A DNA stretch of 64,000 nt from Bacillota bacterium (GTDB lineage: Bacteria; Bacillota; Clostridia; Christensenellales; Aristaeellaceae). The DNA is taken from assembly GCA_023425025.1 (NCBI GenBank), contig JAFADG010000058.1, positions 54,321 to 118,320 on the forward strand. The letters run 5' to 3'. Below the pieces are notes generated by a model that worked only from the letters and a program-made list of their open reading frames with translations, ran no database searches and was not told where the DNA came from. Made by a program: the position numbers and the translations under genes. Numbering within the stretch: the stretch's first letter is position 1; each line of letters opens with the position of its first letter. Shown piece after piece: positions 1-7,234 of the stretch.

Positions 1-1064
1 TTATTGGCAAAATCCTGAAGCTCCTGTATGCCGTCCAACTCCCCGCGCTTTTTCAGCGCGCCGGTCCAGGCAAAAATGGTGGCCACCGGGTTGGTGCTGG
101 TTTCCTCGCCTTTTAAATGTTTGTAGTAGTGGCGCGTTACCGTGCCATGGGCCGCCTCGTACTCAAACACCCCGTCCGGCGATACCAATACGCTTGTCAT
201 CATGGCCAGGGAGCCAAAGGCCGTGGCCACCATATCGCTCATCACATCGCCGTCATAGTTTTTGCAAGCCCACACAAAGCCGCCAGGGCTGCGCATGACC
301 CTGGCCACCGCGTCGTCGATGAGGGTATAGAAATATTCTATGCCAGACGCCTCGAAAGCCGCTTTGTATTTTTCATCATACATCTCCTGAAAGATATCCT
401 TGAACCTGTGGTCATACGTTTTGGAAATCGTATCCTTGGTGGAAAACCACAAGTCCTGCTTCACCGACAGCGCATACCGGAAGCAGGAATGGGCAAAAGC
501 CTCGATGGAACCATCCAGGTTGTGCACCGCCTGCAAAATCCCCGGCCCTTCGAACTGGAAGATCTCGGCCCGCATCTTATGACCGTCATCCCCGGTAAAT
601 ACCAGCTCCGCCTTGCCGGGCCCGTTCACCTGCAGCTCCACCCCCTTGTACACGTCGCCATAAGCATGGCGGGCGATGGTGATGGGGGCTTTCCAGGTGC
701 GCACCGTAGGCGTGATACCCTTCACCAGCACCGGCGCCCGGAACACCGTGCCATCGAGGATGGACCGGATGGTGGCGTTGGGGCTTTTCCACATTTTTTG
801 CAGGGCGTACTCCTTCACCCGCTGGGCGTTGGGCGTGATGGTCGCGCACTTGACGGCCACGCCGTACTTCTTAGCCGCCATGGCGCTGTCGTAAGTTATC
901 TGATCCCCGGTTTGATCCCGCAAGGGCAGGCCAAGGTCATAATACGCTGTTTTGAGGTCAATATAGGGCAGCAGCAAAAGCTCCTTAATCTTTTGCCAGA
1001 GGATGCGGGTCATTTCGTCGCCGTCCATCTCCACCAGCGGCGTTTTCATGGCAATCCTGTACAT
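1..1064 (-). CDS. icd: NADP-dependent isocitrate dehydrogenase (3' end outside window)
   Basis: Converts isocitrate to 2-oxoglutarate with NADP+, in the cytoplasm, supplying 2-oxoglutarate for glutamate synthesis. The visible 354 residues begin MYRIAMKTPLVEMDGDEMTR, the typical start of the homodimeric, eukaryote-like IDH. The substrate-loop region (KSPNATIRSILDGTVFR) and the late TSTNPVATIFAWTGALKKR block are also present. The family is about 400 residues, so roughly 45 are missing at the window edge. I chose the ATG at 1064 because AAGGA lies nine bases upstream; the ATG at 1049 (MKTPLV) is the alternative. It is transcribed away from folT and stands alone here. Confidence 0.95.
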   Translation of the reverse strand, partial: MYRIAMKTPLVEMDGDEMTRILWQKIKELLLLPYIDLKTAYYDLGLPLRDQTGDQITYDSAMAAKKYGVAVKCATITPNAQRVKEYALQKMWKSPNATIRSILDGTVFRAPVLVKGITPTVRTWKAPITIARHAYGDVYKGVELQVNGPGKAELVFTGDDGHKMRAEIFQFEGPGILQAVHNLDGSIEAFAHSCFRYALSVKQDLWFSTKDTISKTYDHRFKDIFQEMYDEKYKAAFEASGIEYFYTLIDDAVARVMRSPGGFVWACKNYDGDVMSDMVATAFGSLAMMTSVLVSPDGVFEYEAAHGTVTRHYYKHLKGEETSTNPVATIFAWTGALKKRGELDGIQELQDFAN

Positions 1065-1108
1065 GCGGCTTCATCCTTCATCTGTTTGTTCGGGACCTGG
1101 TTTTCATC

Positions 1109-1137
1109 ATTCTACCTAATGATCGTATGTTGGGCAA
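1109..1137 (-). promoter_or_regulatory. Candidate promoter of icd
   Basis: On the minus strand a TTGCCC box and a TAGAAT box are separated by 17 bases, about 45 bases upstream of the icd start. Only the first three bases of the -35 match consensus, so this is a moderate call. Confidence 0.45.
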
Positions 1138-1208
1138 GGTCAGGAACACCAAAAGAACAGCCTGTGGACGCCTTGCGTACCGGTTATTCCCCTTATGAAA
1201 AGATATCC

Positions 1209-1237
1209 TTGCAGAGGATGTCGAAATAGAGTACAAT
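1209..1237 (+). promoter_or_regulatory. Candidate promoter of the folT leader
   Basis: TTGCAG and TACAAT are 17 bases apart, ending about 35 bases before the riboswitch. A perfect 9-bp hairpin (ATCACGCAG with CTGCGTGAT, 1241-1263) would sit at the 5' end of this transcript. Confidence 0.5.
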
Positions 1238-1270
1238 GGCATCACGCAGCAGCCCTGCGTGATTCGTGTA

Positions 1271-1372
1271 AGGCAGAGTAGGTTTGGGCGCGTCAAGTGT
1301 TCATGAACGGGGAGTTGTCATGAAACGAAACGGAAGGGTCTCCCTTCTGTGCGGTGCCCAAGGGAAAAGTCC
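1271..1372 (+). promoter_or_regulatory. Tetrahydrofolate (THF) riboswitch
   Basis: The stretch carries the conserved blocks of the folT-type THF riboswitch in order: GAGTAG at 1275, GCGTCAAGTG near 1290, a GGGGAGTTGTC block, ACGAA at 1325 and GCGGTGCCC at 1351. TTGGGC (1284-1289) pairs with GCCCAA (1356-1361) to close the aptamer. A hairpin CGGCAG/CTGCCG (1372-1390) follows. A second perfect 8-bp hairpin (CGAATCTT with AAGATTCG, 1441-1469) ends directly against the GAGGAGG ribosome binding site, and CCTCCC (1394-1399) could mask that site. I infer folate-dependent repression, probably at translation because no U-rich terminator is seen. The gene behind it fits. Confidence 0.85.
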
Positions 1373-1483
1373 GGCAGCCATAGACTGCCGCGCCCTCCCA
1401 TAGCCGCATCCCACTGCTTCATGCTCATGGGCGCCCCTAGCGAATCTTATTTGGCAACCCCAAGATTCGAGAGGAGGAGTACC

Positions 1484-2041
1484 ATGCAAAAAGCTTTGCG
1501 CACGCTTCAAAAGCCGCAAACCCTGGTCCTGTTGGCCCTGCTGATCGCGCTGCAGGTCGTATTGACCCGTTTTCTTTCTATCACGCCCGCTCCATGGCTT
1601 CGCATCAGCTTTGGATTTTTGCCTATCGCTGCCGCCGGCATGCTGTTCGGGCCCATTCCCGCCGCTTTGGCCGGGGCCCTTGGCGATGTGGTTGGCTTTT
1701 TTCTTTTTCCCAGCGGCGCCTTTTTCCCGGGCTACACCCTTACGGCGGCCATGTCGGGCCTGTTTTACGGCTTGTTCCTTTTTAACATCCACAAGGAGAT
1801 CCGTCACGGCAGCAAGGCTGCCTGGCTGCGCATACTGCTGTGTGAGCTGACCATCACGGTCATCTGCTATCTGATCCTGAACACCCTTTGGGCGCACATC
1901 CTGGTCGGCAAGGCATTTTTCGCCCTGCTGTCCACCAGGGCGGTAAAGAACATTGCCCAGTATCCCATCAACGCCTTGCTGCTGATGGAAGTGGGCGTGC
2001 TGTTAAAGCGGCTCCCGTCCTCGCTGCGGCCTTCCATCTAG
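1484..2041 (+). CDS. folT: Folate-specific ECF transporter S component
   Basis: A 185-residue integral membrane protein with about five or six hydrophobic segments. It is the substrate-binding S component of an energy-coupling-factor importer, which borrows a shared EcfAA'T module encoded elsewhere. The LALLIALQVVLTRF start and the GALGDVVGFFLFPSGAFFPG loop are typical of FolT. The ATG at 1484 follows GAGGAGGAG at the usual distance; upstream in-frame starts would lie inside the riboswitch leader. A THF riboswitch in front of it makes folate the likely substrate. It is followed 38 bases later by nth. Confidence 0.9.
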   Translation: MQKALRTLQKPQTLVLLALLIALQVVLTRFLSITPAPWLRISFGFLPIAAAGMLFGPIPAALAGALGDVVGFFLFPSGAFFPGYTLTAAMSGLFYGLFLFNIHKEIRHGSKAAWLRILLCELTITVICYLILNTLWAHILVGKAFFALLSTRAVKNIAQYPINALLLMEVGVLLKRLPSSLRPSI

Positions 2042-2079
2042 GCCGGCGCAATCATTCCTTTTCTCAGGAGGTCTTCCCC

Positions 2080-2745
2080 ATGCCCGTTTCTAAAAAAGCC
2101 ATCCTGGCGGAGCTTTCCCGCCTGTATCCCCAGCCCAGGCCCGAGCTGAATTTCACCAACCCCTACGAAACGCTGGTGGCCACCATATTGTCGGCCCAAT
2201 GCACCGACAAGCAGGTGAACAAGGTTACTCCCGCCGTGTTTACCGCTTACCCGGATGCCCTTGCCATGGCCGCCGCCACGCCGGAGGAACTGTACCCCAT
2301 GGTGAAAAGCTGCGGCTTTAAAACAAAAGCCACGAACATCGTCATGGCCTGCCGGGAACTGGTTGCAAAGCACGGCAGCCAGGTGCCCGATACCATGGAG
2401 GAATTGACAAAGCTGCCGGGCGTGGGCCGGAAAACCGCCAATGTGGTGCTGGCCAACGCCTTCAACATCCCGGCCATCGCGGTGGATACCCATGTGTTCC
2501 GGGTCAGCAACCGGCTGGGGCTGGCGAGTGCCAAAACGGTAGAGGAAACGGAAAGGCAGCTGCAAAAAGCCATCCCCAAAAAGGACTGGCGGGACGCGCA
2601 CCACTGGCTCATCTTTCACGGCCGCAGGGTATGCCATGCCCAAAGGCCGGATTGCGAAGGCTGCACGCTGCACGCACTGTGCCGCCATTACAACTCAATG
2701 AAGCAGGCACCCGCCAAAACGCCTGCCGCCGCCAAAGAAGCATAA
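2080..2745 (+). CDS. nth: Endonuclease III, base-excision repair
   Basis: A DNA glycosylase/AP lyase that removes oxidised pyrimidines. The 221 residues contain the helix-hairpin-helix LPGVGRKTANVV with the catalytic lysine, the catalytic aspartate in VDTHVFRVSNR, and a C-terminal 4Fe-4S loop spaced C-x6-C-x2-C-x5-C (CHAQRPDCEGCTLHALC). The last 15 residues are a low-complexity Ala/Lys/Pro tail. Start chosen at 2080, behind CAGGAGG. It is probably cotranscribed with folT and ends at a strong terminator. Confidence 0.96.
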   Translation: MPVSKKAILAELSRLYPQPRPELNFTNPYETLVATILSAQCTDKQVNKVTPAVFTAYPDALAMAAATPEELYPMVKSCGFKTKATNIVMACRELVAKHGSQVPDTMEELTKLPGVGRKTANVVLANAFNIPAIAVDTHVFRVSNRLGLASAKTVEETERQLQKAIPKKDWRDAHHWLIFHGRRVCHAQRPDCEGCTLHALCRHYNSMKQAPAKTPAAAKEA

Positions 2746-2755
2746 CCCTATCATA

Positions 2756-2822
2756 AAATAAAGTTTTTCAAGGATGGGTGCGGGAAGGGGAATTTTTTCA
2801 AAAAGTCCCCTTCCCGCTTTTT
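2756..2822 (+). repeat. Dispersed palindromic repeat acting as the nth terminator (copy 1)
   Basis: A 12-bp perfect stem (GCGGGAAGGGGA at 2780-2791 with its complement at 2806-2817) is followed by a T run, a good intrinsic terminator. The unit is preceded by AAAGTTTTTCAAGGATGGGT. The same arm and stem recur almost unchanged, inverted, at 63728-63789 upstream of glyA, so this is a repeated genomic element and not a one-off terminator. Confidence 0.8.
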
Positions 2823-2926
2823 CCCCCGTTAATTCGTCTCCGTCCCTTTTCGCGCGGTTCTTTTCATGGTATAATGGAAAAGCTATGGCTTGACAACTTT
2901 TGCTGTATCTGGATAGGAGGAACACC

Positions 2927-4195
2927 GTGTCCCTTTTTGTAGATCATGTAACCATCACGGCCAAGGCCGGCAACGGCGGCAATGGCTGTGTTTCCTTTCA
3001 CCGGGAAAAATTCGTATTGAACGGCGGTCCCGACGGCGGCGACGGCGGCGTGGGCGGCGACATCGTGCTTTTGGCCGACGGCAACATGCACACCCTTTTG
3101 GATTTCCGCTACAAGACCAAGTACACGGCGGAAAACGGCGCCGACGGCGCGGCCGGCCGCTGTACCGGCAAAAAGGGCGAACCTCTCATCATCAAGGTGC
3201 CGGTGGGCACCGTGGTCAAGGAAGTGGAAACCGGGGCAACTGTGGCGGATATGTTCACCGCCGGCCAGGAGAAGGTGCTTCTAAAAGGCGGCCGCGGCGG
3301 CTGGGGCAACAGCCATTTTGCCACTCCCACCCGGCAGGCCCCTAACTTTGCCAAGCCCGGCACCAAAACGCAAATACACACCTTCAAGCTGGAATTGAAA
3401 ACCATTGCCGATGTGGGTCTGGTGGGTTATCCCAACGTAGGCAAGAGCACGATTTTGTCGGTGGTCACCGCCGCCCGGCCCAAGATCGCCAACTATCACT
3501 TTACGACGCTGACGCCGAACCTGGGCATCGTCCGCCGCCACGGCAACGATTTTGTGATGGCCGACATCCCCGGCCTGGTGGAAGGCGCCAGCGCGGGCGT
3601 AGGCCTGGGCCTGGATTTTCTGCGCCATGTGGAGCGCACCCGGCTGCTTTTGCACGTGGTTGACATCTCCGGCTGCGAAGGCCGCGACCCGATTGCGGAT
3701 TACGAGCAGATCAATCAGGAACTGCACCAGTACGGCGATCTTTCCAGGCGGCCTCAAATCATTGTCTGCAACAAGTGCGACCTGCCCGAATCGGCGGAAA
3801 ACGTACAGCGCATGCGGGAGCACATACAGGGCAAGGACATCCCCGTTTTTGCCGTCAGCGCCGCCACCCGCCAGGGCTTTGACGAACTGATGGACGAAAC
3901 CAGCCGGCTGCTCAATACCCTGCCGCCCCCCGCGCCTTTTGAAACGGATGAGCCGCTGTTTGAGGTAAAGGATCAGGAAGGCTTCACCGTATCAAAGGAT
4001 GACGATGTGTACGAGGTTACCGGCCCGGCCATGGTCCGGCTGCTGGACAGCGTGAACTTTGACGAGGAAGAAAGCATCAACTGGTTCCACCGCACGCTGC
4101 GCCGCATGGGCGTTATCGACGCACTGCGCGAGGCCGGCGCGTCAGAGGGCGATACCGTGCGCATTGAAGACATGGAATTTGATTTTGTGGAATAA
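2927..4195 (+). CDS. obg: GTPase Obg
   Basis: An essential ribosome-associated GTPase involved in 50S assembly and the stringent/stress response. The 422 residues show the glycine-rich Obg fold (AKAGNGGNGC, GGPDGGDGGVGGD; about 1-158), a G domain with GYPNVGKST, a DIPGLVEGA switch II and NKCD, and the C-terminal OCT domain. I use the GTG at 2927, preceded by TAGGAGG; translation then starts MSLFVDHVTI. A TATAAT box at 2870 probably belongs to its promoter. yhbY follows after 14 bases, a common clostridial pairing. Confidence 0.97.
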   Translation: MSLFVDHVTITAKAGNGGNGCVSFHREKFVLNGGPDGGDGGVGGDIVLLADGNMHTLLDFRYKTKYTAENGADGAAGRCTGKKGEPLIIKVPVGTVVKEVETGATVADMFTAGQEKVLLKGGRGGWGNSHFATPTRQAPNFAKPGTKTQIHTFKLELKTIADVGLVGYPNVGKSTILSVVTAARPKIANYHFTTLTPNLGIVRRHGNDFVMADIPGLVEGASAGVGLGLDFLRHVERTRLLLHVVDISGCEGRDPIADYEQINQELHQYGDLSRRPQIIVCNKCDLPESAENVQRMREHIQGKDIPVFAVSAATRQGFDELMDETSRLLNTLPPPAPFETDEPLFEVKDQEGFTVSKDDDVYEVTGPAMVRLLDSVNFDEEESINWFHRTLRRMGVIDALREAGASEGDTVRIEDMEFDFVE

Positions 4196-4209
4196 GAGGT
4201 TTCAAAATT

Positions 4210-4506
4210 ATGAGCTTAACCAGTAAACAGCGGGCATACCTTCGCAGCCTGGCCAACACCATGGAGACCATACTGTACATCGGCAAGGAAGGCATTTCCC
4301 CCAACACCGTCAAGCAGGCCTATGACGCCCTGGAAGCCAGGGAACTGATCAAGTGCGGCGTGCAGCGCGGCGCGCCCCTTGACGCCAAGGAAGCCTGCCA
4401 GGCCCTGTGCGAACAGACCGGCGCGGAACCCGTGCAGTGCATCGGCAGCAGGTTTGTCATCTACCGTCCGTCCAGGGACAAGCAGAAAATCATTCTGGAA
4501 GCGTAA
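4210..4506 (+). CDS. yhbY: YhbY-type CRM domain RNA-binding protein
   Basis: A 98-residue protein consisting of a single CRS1/YhbY (CRM) domain. KQRAYLRSLANTMETILYIGKEGIS matches the family start, and IGSRFVIYRPSR is the C-terminal strand with the RNA-binding loop before it. Members bind pre-50S particles. It sits in the obg operon, consistent with a role in large-subunit maturation. Confidence 0.93.
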   Translation: MSLTSKQRAYLRSLANTMETILYIGKEGISPNTVKQAYDALEARELIKCGVQRGAPLDAKEACQALCEQTGAEPVQCIGSRFVIYRPSRDKQKIILEA

Positions 4507-4529
4507 GCGCAATCAACATACGTCTGTCC

Positions 4530-4577
4530 AAACGGATGCGATGCGGAATGTTTTTTCCGTGCCGCATCCGTTTTTTT
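4530..4577 (+). terminator. Intrinsic terminator of obg-yhbY
   Basis: AACGGATGCG and its complement CGCATCCGTT enclose an inner GCGGAA/TTCCGTG stem and are followed by seven T residues. Confidence 0.85.
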
Positions 4578-4640
4578 CCGTTTCCTTCCTATCCAACGCA
4601 TCCCCCGCTATGCTATAATCCACAGGGAGGAGGGGAAAAA

Positions 4641-5327
4641 TTGTCTGCCTATAAAATCATGATTGTGGAGGATGACCCCACCATTGCCGGCGTGGTGCAA
4701 AGCCACCTTCAAAAATGGGGATATTCCGCCTTTGCCGTGCAGGACTTTTCCCAGGTGCTTTTGGCGTTCCGCCGGGAGGAGCCCCACCTTGTTCTGATGG
4801 ATATTTCCCTGCCCCGGTACAACGGGTTTTATTGGTGCGGGGAAATCCGCAAAATTTCCCGGGTGCCGATTTTGTTTTTGTCCTCCCACACGGAAAACAT
4901 GGACATCGTCATGGCCATCTCCACGGGCGGGGACGATTATGTGACCAAGCCTTTTGATTTAAGCGTGCTGGTGGCCAAGGTGCAGGCGCTATTGCGCCGC
5001 AGCTACGACTTTCAAAGCTCGATGAATGTCCTTGTCCACCGGGAGGCCGTGTTCCACATCGGCGATGGCACGCTGCACTATCACGGCCAAAAAATCGACC
5101 TGACCCGCAACGAGGCCAGGATCATGCAAACGCTTTTGGAAAGCAAGGGCAGCACCGTCAGCCGCGATGCCCTGATGCAGCGGCTGTGGGACAGCGACGC
5201 GTTTATCGACGACAATACCCTGACCGTCAACGTGGCCCGGCTGCGCAAAAAGCTGGAGGACGCGGGGCTCGCGGATTTTATTGTCACCAAGAAGGGCTCA
5301 GGGTATCTTGTGGAGGCGGAGTCATGA
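4641..5327 (+). CDS. OmpR-family response regulator (BceR-like)
   Basis: A 228-residue two-component regulator: receiver domain (acidic pocket VEDD, phospho-acceptor in VLMDISLP, conserved lysine in DDYVTKP), then a winged helix (DLTRNEARIMQTLLESKG ... NTLTVNVARLRKKLE). The TTG at 4641 is chosen because GGGAGGAGGGG lies just upstream; an earlier in-frame start would run back into yhbY. Its stop overlaps the kinase start (ATGA). Together with the downstream intramembrane-sensing kinase and BceAB-type transporter it forms a peptide-antibiotic detoxification module. Confidence 0.92.
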   Translation: MSAYKIMIVEDDPTIAGVVQSHLQKWGYSAFAVQDFSQVLLAFRREEPHLVLMDISLPRYNGFYWCGEIRKISRVPILFLSSHTENMDIVMAISTGGDDYVTKPFDLSVLVAKVQALLRRSYDFQSSMNVLVHREAVFHIGDGTLHYHGQKIDLTRNEARIMQTLLESKGSTVSRDALMQRLWDSDAFIDDNTLTVNVARLRKKLEDAGLADFIVTKKGSGYLVEAES

Positions 5328-6331
5328 AAAAGGCATCGGCGCTCTCTCTTTTCGCTTCCTTCCTTCGGGAGAAGGCGGGCGCGTTTTTGTTGTCCGCTGT
5401 GACGGCCGGGCTGTTTCTGCTGATCGGCGCTCTTTCGCACATAGACATGGCGCCGCTGTGGTACGCGCTGCTGCTCTGCGGCGTTTTTGCTTTTCCCGTT
5501 TCCATCATTTCCCTTTCCCGCTATATGAGAAGATACCGCCAGGCGGAAGCGTGCCTCAACCATTTGGACACGCTTCCCCAGGGCCTCCCCGCCGCCGCGA
5601 ACCGGCTGGACGCCTTGTACCGGGAAATCATAGAACTGCAAGGGCAATTGCGGCTTCAGGAAAAAAACGAGCAGACCAGGCGGCTCCGCGAGCGGGAGGA
5701 CTACTACACCCTTTGGATGCACCAAATCAAAACGCCCCTCGCCGCCATGCGGCTGCTTATGCAAAGCGGCGCGGCTACGGATAACGGCCAGTGGGAGGAG
5801 GAGCTTTTCAAAACCGAGCGCTATGCAGAAATGGCGCTGCATTACCTGCGCCTGGAAAGCAACACGGACGATCTTGACCTTCGGCGGCAGGACCTGTATA
5901 CCCTTGTCAAGAAAGCCGTCAAAAAATACGCGGTCATGTTCATACACAAAAAGATCAGCCTGGAGCTTGCTCCTTTTGACGTGCAGGCGCTGACGGATGA
6001 AAAGTGGTTTCTGGTGCTGCTGGAGCAGATATTATCCAACGCCATCAAGTACACCGATGCGGGCGTCATCCGCATCTTTGTGCAGGACGGGGCCACGCTG
6101 GTCCTTGCCGACAGCGGCATCGGCATCTCAAAGGAAGATTTGCCCAGGGTATTTGAGCGGGGCTATACGGGGCACAATGGCCGTGCGGACCAGCGGGCCA
6201 CGGGTATCGGGCTGTATTTGGCCCGGGAGGCCGCCAAACGGCTCGGGCACAAGCTTTCCATTGCGTCTGAGGCAGGCCAGGGCACCACGGTGCTGATCGA
6301 TGTTTCCGATATTCCATTGGAGATCTATTGA
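5324..6331 (+). CDS. Intramembrane-sensing histidine kinase (BceS-like)
   Basis: A 335-residue kinase with two N-terminal membrane helices (about 14-35 and 44-63) and almost no extracellular loop, as in BceS/VraG-linked kinases that detect stimulus through their ABC transporter. The H box is YYTLWMHQIKTPLAAM, followed by an N box (QILSNAIKY), G1 (DSGIGIS) and G2 (GIGLYLA). ATG at 5324 overlaps the regulator stop by four bases, indicating translational coupling. Confidence 0.92.
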   Translation: MKKASALSLFASFLREKAGAFLLSAVTAGLFLLIGALSHIDMAPLWYALLLCGVFAFPVSIISLSRYMRRYRQAEACLNHLDTLPQGLPAAANRLDALYREIIELQGQLRLQEKNEQTRRLREREDYYTLWMHQIKTPLAAMRLLMQSGAATDNGQWEEELFKTERYAEMALHYLRLESNTDDLDLRRQDLYTLVKKAVKKYAVMFIHKKISLELAPFDVQALTDEKWFLVLLEQILSNAIKYTDAGVIRIFVQDGATLVLADSGIGISKEDLPRVFERGYTGHNGRADQRATGIGLYLAREAAKRLGHKLSIASEAGQGTTVLIDVSDIPLEIY

Positions 6332-6356
6332 TATTTTTTTCGCAACCTTTCAAAAC

Positions 6357-6421
6357 TGTAAGCTTTGATCCCCAGTTTGTAAGGCTGCGTCAAGGCAAAA
6401 ACCTTCTGGGCGCGCTATACT
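6357..6421 (+). promoter_or_regulatory. Candidate regulated promoter of the BceAB-type transporter
   Basis: Two TGTAAG direct repeats (6357-6362 and 6378-6383) are 21 bases apart, two helical turns, and precede a TATACT -10 box at 6416-6421 that lacks a good -35. This is the arrangement expected when an OmpR-type regulator activates transcription, here probably the regulator encoded at 4641. Binding is inferred only. Confidence 0.4.
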
Positions 6422-6466
6422 GAAAAAGCGCTGTCAAACGCAATCATTCACCGGGAGGAAACCAAC

Positions 6467-7234
6467 ATGCCTTTGCTAGATGTCATTCATGTGAAAAAAA
6501 TCTATACCACCCTGCTGGGCGGTCAAAAGGTGGAGGCCCTGACCGACGCCAGCTTCAGCGTGGAAAACGGAGAGTTTGTCGCCATCATGGGCGAATCCGG
6601 TTCCGGCAAAACGACGCTGTTGAACATTCTGGCCGCGCTGGACAAGCCCACCGAAGGCCAAGTGCTTTTGGAAGGCCGGGACATGGGCCAAATTCGGGAC
6701 AAGGAGATTTCCGCCTTCCGAAGGGACAACCTGGGCTTCGTGTTTCAGGATTTCAACCTGCTGGATACCTTTTCCGTACGGGACAACATCCTGTTGCCGC
6801 TGGTACTGGCCGGCAAAAGCTACCGGGAGATGGAGCCCAAGCTCACCGCCGTGGCGGATATCCTGCACATTGCCGACATTCTGCCCAAATTCCCCTACGA
6901 AATTTCCGGCGGGCAAAAGCAGCGCACCGCCGTGGCCCGGGCGCTGATCACCTCTCCCAAGCTGGTCTTGGCTGACGAGCCCACCGGGGCGCTGGACTCG
7001 AAAGCATCCCAAAACTTATTGAGGACCTTTGCCGCCATACACCAGCGGGGGCAGACGATCCTGATGGTCACCCACAGCACCCAGGCCGCCAGCTACGCCG
7101 GCCGGGTCATGTTCATACGCGACGGCCGCGTCTATCACCAAATGTACAGGGGCGATATGGAGCAGGACGCTTTCTATCAAAAGATCATTTCCGCCCTCAC
7201 CGTTTTATCCGCCGGGGGTGATCTGGGTGCGTAA
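6467..7234 (+). CDS. ABC transporter ATPase, BceA type
   Basis: A 255-residue nucleotide-binding protein of the MacB/BceA (LolD-like) group. Walker A GESGSGKTT (about residue 38), Q loop VFQDFNLLDTFS, signature ISGGQKQRTAVARAL, Walker B LVLADEPTG and a TH switch histidine are all present. It pairs with the downstream large permease; such pairs remove bacitracin- or lantibiotic-like peptides from lipid II cycle targets. Start at 6467 behind GGGAGGAAA. The last bases overlap the permease start. Confidence 0.93.
   Translation: MPLLDVIHVKKIYTTLLGGQKVEALTDASFSVENGEFVAIMGESGSGKTTLLNILAALDKPTEGQVLLEGRDMGQIRDKEISAFRRDNLGFVFQDFNLLDTFSVRDNILLPLVLAGKSYREMEPKLTAVADILHIADILPKFPYEISGGQKQRTAVARALITSPKLVLADEPTGALDSKASQNLLRTFAAIHQRGQTILMVTHSTQAASYAGRVMFIRDGRVYHQMYRGDMEQDAFYQKIISALTVLSAGGDLGA

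Noticed and set aside
117..1229. Long plus-strand frame opposite icd
   Set aside because: It is antisense to a clear isocitrate dehydrogenase and has no protein-like motifs. Similar mirror frames lie opposite cbp, the ABC exporter genes and araA.
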